Shown in pieces: positions 60,601 through 64,000 of a stretch of DNA of 64,000 nt (within the stretch, counting starts at the first letter, position 1; each line of letters begins with the position of its first letter). Source of the stretch: Selaginella tamariscina (lineage: Eukaryota; Streptophyta; Lycopodiopsida; Selaginellales; Selaginellaceae); the NCBI GenBank assembly GCA_003024785.1, contig PUQB01000616.1, forward strand, positions 81,519-145,518, written 5' to 3'. The notes beneath the pieces are model-generated. The model had not been told where the DNA came from. It was given only the letters and a program-made list of their open reading frames with translations, and searched no databases. A program made the translations under genes and the position numbers.

Positions 60601-63600
60601 GCCAATGTGTGCGCCACCTGCTCTTGCACACGTTCCTCTGGTGCCCCAACGGAAACCTTGAGCACTCCCTCTCCATCCGGAGCACGCTCCTCATCTGCAT
60701 GTGTGCCCTCTGTCTCAGTAGCCTCCACCATGGGTCCATGGGGCGCAGTGGGCAGCTCGATCTCTCGCTCTTTTGTGACATGTCGGACCTCTGGGACTTC
60801 CTCCCTAGCGGCCTCATTCTCTTCCACATCAGCTTGTAAGCTTGGTGCCTCCTCGAGGGTGTCTTCCATCATTTCTGAGCATTGGGCATCTCCAATGGCA
60901 GCTGGTTTGACTTGCTCGTCTTGCATGTCCTCCTTAAACAATGTAGGCCTAACTTCTTCTTGATCCTGATCCTTCAGAAGCACCTCAGCTGCTGCCTCCT
61001 CAGTGGGAGCAATATCCGCATCTACATGAGTGCTTTCCATCGCTGCCTCCACTGCAGTTACCTCGGCCCCAACTATCTTTTCAGGGGCCTCTGGAACCTC
61101 CTTGATGTCCTCAGCCTCCTCCACGGCAGGCTGCACGCTTGGTGCATGGTTCAATGGTGCATGTGGGCATCTGCGGTGAGAGAAGGTTCCGCTTCCTTCT
61201 CGTGCTCAGCTGCCACCTCCTCTTGCACGCATTCCTCATTTGTTTCTACAGATATCTTGGGCACTACCGCCGTGTCCAGAGCATGCTCCTGTTCTGCATG
61301 TGTACCCTCCGTCTCCACCATAGGTGCCTCGGATGGCTCGATCTCTTGCTCTCTGGGGGCGCTTTCCTCCTTAGCGACCTTGGCCTCCACAGCAGGTTGT
61401 GTGTTTGGTGCCTCCTCAAGGGCGTCTTCCTTCGTTTCCATTGAGCCCTGGGCATCTGCGGTGGGAGCCGGTCTCTCGTGCTTCTCCTCCTCGACCAATG
61501 TGCACATAACGCCCTGATCATGTGGTGTCTCCAGGAGTAACTCAGGCTCTGCCTCCTCAGCTGGGAGTTCTTTCTCGCACCCTTCCAGAGCAGGTTGTGC
61601 ACTTGGTGTTTCCCTGAGGACATTTGTGTCTGTCGAGAGATGGGCATCTATGGTGAATCCTGATTCATCTTGCGTCTCCTCCCTGGGCCCAACGTGCTCT
61701 TGCTTTACACTCGCAGCTTGTTTTAGGGCACAATGTGTTGTGTCCTCCGGAGAGACCTCCTCAAGCACATTTTCTTTTGTGGTTTCCCTAGGTAGCTTAG
61801 GCACTACTTCCATGTCTAGGGCTCGATTTCCATCTGCCGTCTTTTCCACCTCTACCCCAGGATTTTCAGGAAGCTCTTGAACCTTTTCGGTTCTCATTCG
61901 TGTTGATTTCTCTCGCTCCTCCTCCTTAATTAGCATTGGAACAACAACCTCATACTGCACATGTTCCTGTGGCGTCTCCTCCTCTCCATCTGCATGTGTG
62001 CTCACTACTTCTGCCACAGGTTCCTTGGGTGTAATGGCGAGGTCAAACTCTCGCAGTCCAGATGCCTTTGGATCCTCTGGGACTGCCTGCTTCACATCTT
62101 CCGACTCTGTAGTAGCAAATTGTGAACTTCGTGCTTCCTTGTCCATTGTTTCCTTCCAGACTGAGGCATCTGTAATGGGAGTTGGTTGCTCTTGCTTTTC
62201 CTCAGCAAATATTAGAGCGTCTTGTCCTTTCTGGAGCATTGTTGAAGCGTGATCATCATCTGCAGTTTCGCTTTCCGAAAGCCCTTCAGATGTAACAGGA
62301 AACTGAGCCTCTTTTGCCTCGTGAACCTCCTTGGCTCCCTCAAAATTCTTCACCGCAGGTGCATACACAAGGGTGTCTGTTGTTTGCAGTATGTGTGGTG
62401 AAAAGGTTGGTTCTTCCTTTGCTGCAGCGTCGTTTTGCACTTGCTGTTTTGACGAGACCTTGGACACTGTTTCAGTGACTGAAGTAGCCTTACCTCCACG
62501 TGTTCTCTTTGTCTTTGCAAACGGTGCTTGAGGGGTAGCAACCCGTGGCTCGGTTTCTGGCTCTTCAGTAACCTTCTCCTTGCCTGGGGATTCCTGAACA
62601 TCCTGTAGGTGGGGAGCACCTTTTGGTATCCAAGAAGTCTCCCGTTGCACTTGCTCTCTTTGTGTCCCTTCATTCGCAGGAACCTGGTTTGCATGCCTGC
62701 TCTCCAGAGTATTTTTGCCTTTCAAGTGTCGCACATCTGCTGGTTCTTTCTCCTTCAGTAATGGTTGAGCCTCTTTCTTGAACACAGACGCAGGTGGTTC
62801 CCACACAGCCTTGTCCACGTGTGATGTTATCTGAGTACCTGGCCCTGCAGTCTCCCTCTTCATTGTGCGTGGAGTTCCTTTTGGTACACCTGGTGCTTCC
62901 TCAGCTGTTGAGCGTTTTTTGACTACAGGTGAAGCATTTCGGTCCTCCGCGGCTTGGGTGGAATGTTGCTAGCTTGCTCACTATTTGTCTCCTTGCCAAC
63001 CTTTGACTTTATACTGATGTCCGTCCAAGATGGAGGTTCTGCATCACTTGGTGGCGTTGAGAGTTGATTCTCTTCGCTTGTGTCCGCAATTTCTTTTTTA
63101 ACTCAGTATCTTTTGGCCCTCTGGTTGTAACACTTGCTTCTTTCTCATTGACCTGCAACTAATCAACTTTTCAAACCTGGTTGAACTGCTTTTGTCACTA
63201 TTACCTTTGGTATTTTTGTTACTTCGGTTGTCCCTGTCGGGTCGCTTTGGAGCTTTGCCATCTGTGGTGCTTCAACCTTATGTGGTTTCTTTGATGGGAT
63301 GACTTTGCCAGTGGAACTCAACGATGCTGTTTCAGTCACTGAGGGCTTGCCAGGTGCATCCTCTCTTGAGACGTCCTGAATAATTGAGGTTGACCAGCTG
63401 TCCTTGTCGCTTTCGATGTTGATTCTGGTGTAGAGCTTCTCTCCACCACTACTCCAGCACCTTTCATCTCCTGCTTCGGTAGCCTCCTTGTATTTAGTTC
63501 CGGGTACTTGTTGCATTTGATCAGACTGTACTGCCCTTCCAACCATTTGTTCGGAAGTCTGTGCTTTCGTGGCTTTGCTTGTGGGTTTGGTTTTGGGTGT

Positions 63601-64000
63601 TACTTGGAGCTCCTGCTGTGATCAAACCATTCAGCTCAAAATAACGAGAAGCACAGCTACTTGCCTTCACAGGAGAATCCTTGGTTGATCTCTTTTTGTC
63701 TGATGTCTCCTGATTCTTGGTAACAAGCTCCCAGTCGTCACCGGGCTCCTTAGACTTATCATGTTCGAGCTTCACAGGTACAACTGCGCGTTCGTTTCAC
63801 CACCTTTGGGTGGTGAAGCCACCTTCTCTTGCGTTGGTGGCTTGCCTTTGGGTTTTGCTTTTGCATCATTCGGTTTTGCGGTTCATGAACTGGAACTTGT
63901 TTCATGGGCTTGGTTTGCTGAAGCTGGAGGAGCAGTCTTGTGGCTTGACAATTGGCTTGCTTTTGCATATGAACAGGCAATTACCGAGCTTTTGTGCTTT
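39651..64000 (-). CDS. Giant acidic repeat protein, 5' end outside window
   Basis: The minus strand from the window edge to a TAG at 39651-39653 reads as one low-complexity protein of at least about 7,700 residues. It is rich in Glu, Ala, Pro, Val, Thr and Asp and nearly lacks Cys, Trp and Gly. The longest unbroken frames are 53815-58179 and 57804-61154. Neighbouring frames overlap and continue the same repeats, so the roughly two dozen breaks look like indel errors. N-terminal (right) sequence is non-repetitive: DDWELVTKNQETSDKKRSTK (about 63700-63760), FELNGLITAGAP, ESDKDSWSTSIIQDV, then basic PPKPRRTE- and VFKKEAQPLLKEKE-like parts. Repeats run from about 62.0 to 39.9 kb. The C-terminal tail reads DAPAQKSFVQFPSSGEENAP, then VEEAWEDISPQGAYES and MEVHLIEDYAITSRS. 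No enzymatic domain, membrane segment or signal peptide is visible, and it is probably disordered. I recognise no family. It converges with the Em pair. Confidence 0.7.
49110..50340 (-). repeat. Recent internal duplication, copy 1 (pairs with about 55490-56720)
   Basis: About 1.2 kb here matches the stretch 6.38 kb to the right far better than ordinary units do. Shared features include GTGTTTTGGGTGTAGCAGGC, ATGTGAGCGTGTGGGAC and GGCACTACCTCTGTATCCGT. It encodes the same ATDTEVVPEASVE and VTMEEAPSEQFDVEEAKEAE segments as the partner. Confidence 0.8.
51900..53060 (-). repeat. Recent internal duplication, copy 2 (pairs with about 56450-57560)
   Basis: This block and its partner about 4.5 kb to the right share long near-identical runs, encoding MTKDAFEEAPSAQ, FPEVPHATEEREIEL, EMEGVELEGTYAEEHAPDAK, GLPETS and NQVTKIESTHADGNAAPAEE. 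Together with copy 1 this indicates unequal crossover or replication slippage over multi-unit blocks. Confidence 0.8.
56786..56881 (-). repeat. In-frame 51-bp tandem duplication
   Basis: A 45-bp sequence (GAGGTCTCAGGCAGTCCCTT onward) at 56786-56830 recurs without mismatch at 56837-56881, offset 51 bp (17 codons). The protein therefore repeats AEEHAPDAKGLPETS. The paralogous block at 52.2 kb has one copy. Confidence 0.93.

Larger units (their letters stand above)
39900..62000 (-). repeat. Degenerate 250-330 bp coding tandem repeats, two alternating subtypes
   Basis: Each unit carries a THAD core spaced 250-330 bp apart (for example about 47089, 46781, 46467, 46139 and 45889; also 45115, 44801, 44511, 44264, 43976, 43684 and 43392). 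Subtype A reads ESTHADGDAAPTEEAVPEV, PLETPQDQEQEDVRPTLVEE, KQVEPALTADAQ, APSAQPAVEEAE. Subtype B reads EGTHADEERA, ASVETPEERVQEEVAPTL, EDEKQEEPSLTADAPHA, APLKDAVEEEAPSVQNAVEE. Both end EREIELPVAxEAPAVEV. A and B usually alternate, giving a super-unit of about 550-650 bp. I estimate 70 to 80 units. Confidence 0.88.

Noticed and set aside
39651..64000. Giant repeat region as satellite DNA or a CRISPR-like array
   Set aside because: Units vary in length and sequence, changes preserve reading frame and amino-acid cores, and there are no constant repeats with unique spacers.
1..64000. tRNA, rRNA or other structured RNA genes
   Set aside because: No cloverleaf-like pairing, B-box-like sequence or rRNA segment could be recognised by eye.

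Overview
The window is nuclear DNA of a land plant. It carries plastid-type pyruvate dehydrogenase E1 beta, a group 1 (Em) LEA gene, an intron-rich callose synthase, a MATE exporter, an F-box gene, a DUF1218 gene and a PPR gene. The style of the PPR gene, the short spacers and the mixture of genes suggest a seedless plant, most likely a lycophyte, but this is a weak guess. Exons are of moderate GC. Introns are AT-rich and full of alternating purine-pyrimidine words.

Layout: a broken short-chain dehydrogenase (0.06-1.23 kb, -). A remnant zone follows: two PPR fragments in opposite orientation flank exons of a UNE2-like MFS transporter (2.6-5.3 kb). Next come coding-like scraps and an AT-rich spacer (6.4-8.3 kb), a DUF1218 membrane protein (8.36-9.63 kb, +), an unidentified multi-exon gene with an EF-hand-like loop (10.17-11.91 kb, -), a long PPR gene (11.99-14.27 kb, -) and a divergent FkbM methyltransferase (14.45-15.47 kb, +). 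Callose synthase follows with about 46 exons (16.48-30.67 kb, +), then a C2H2 zinc finger with a C-terminal EAR-like motif (30.99-31.75 kb, +), plastid PDH E1 beta (32.29-33.54 kb, -), F-box (34.13-35.09 kb, +), MATE (36.22-37.80 kb, +) and Em LEA (38.38-38.86 kb, +) with a collapsed copy beside it (39.24-39.45 kb).

The last 24 kb (39.65 kb to the window end, - strand) appears to be one gigantic coding region. It encodes a Glu/Ala/Pro/Val/Thr-rich protein made of degenerate ~85-110-residue repeats in two alternating subtypes. Its first exon or exons lie beyond the right edge. It reads as at least about 7,700 residues. I recognise no family for it, and it is the best candidate for something undescribed.

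A caution applies everywhere. Nearly every recognisable gene has single-base frame breaks, mostly in short homopolymers, and adding or removing one base restores the conserved family sequence. Callose synthase alone has about ten. This looks like residual assembly error rather than wholesale gene decay. It also explains why the giant coding region is cut into about two dozen overlapping open frames. Most of these genes are housekeeping or stress genes unrelated to each other, and I see no operon-like or pathway clustering.
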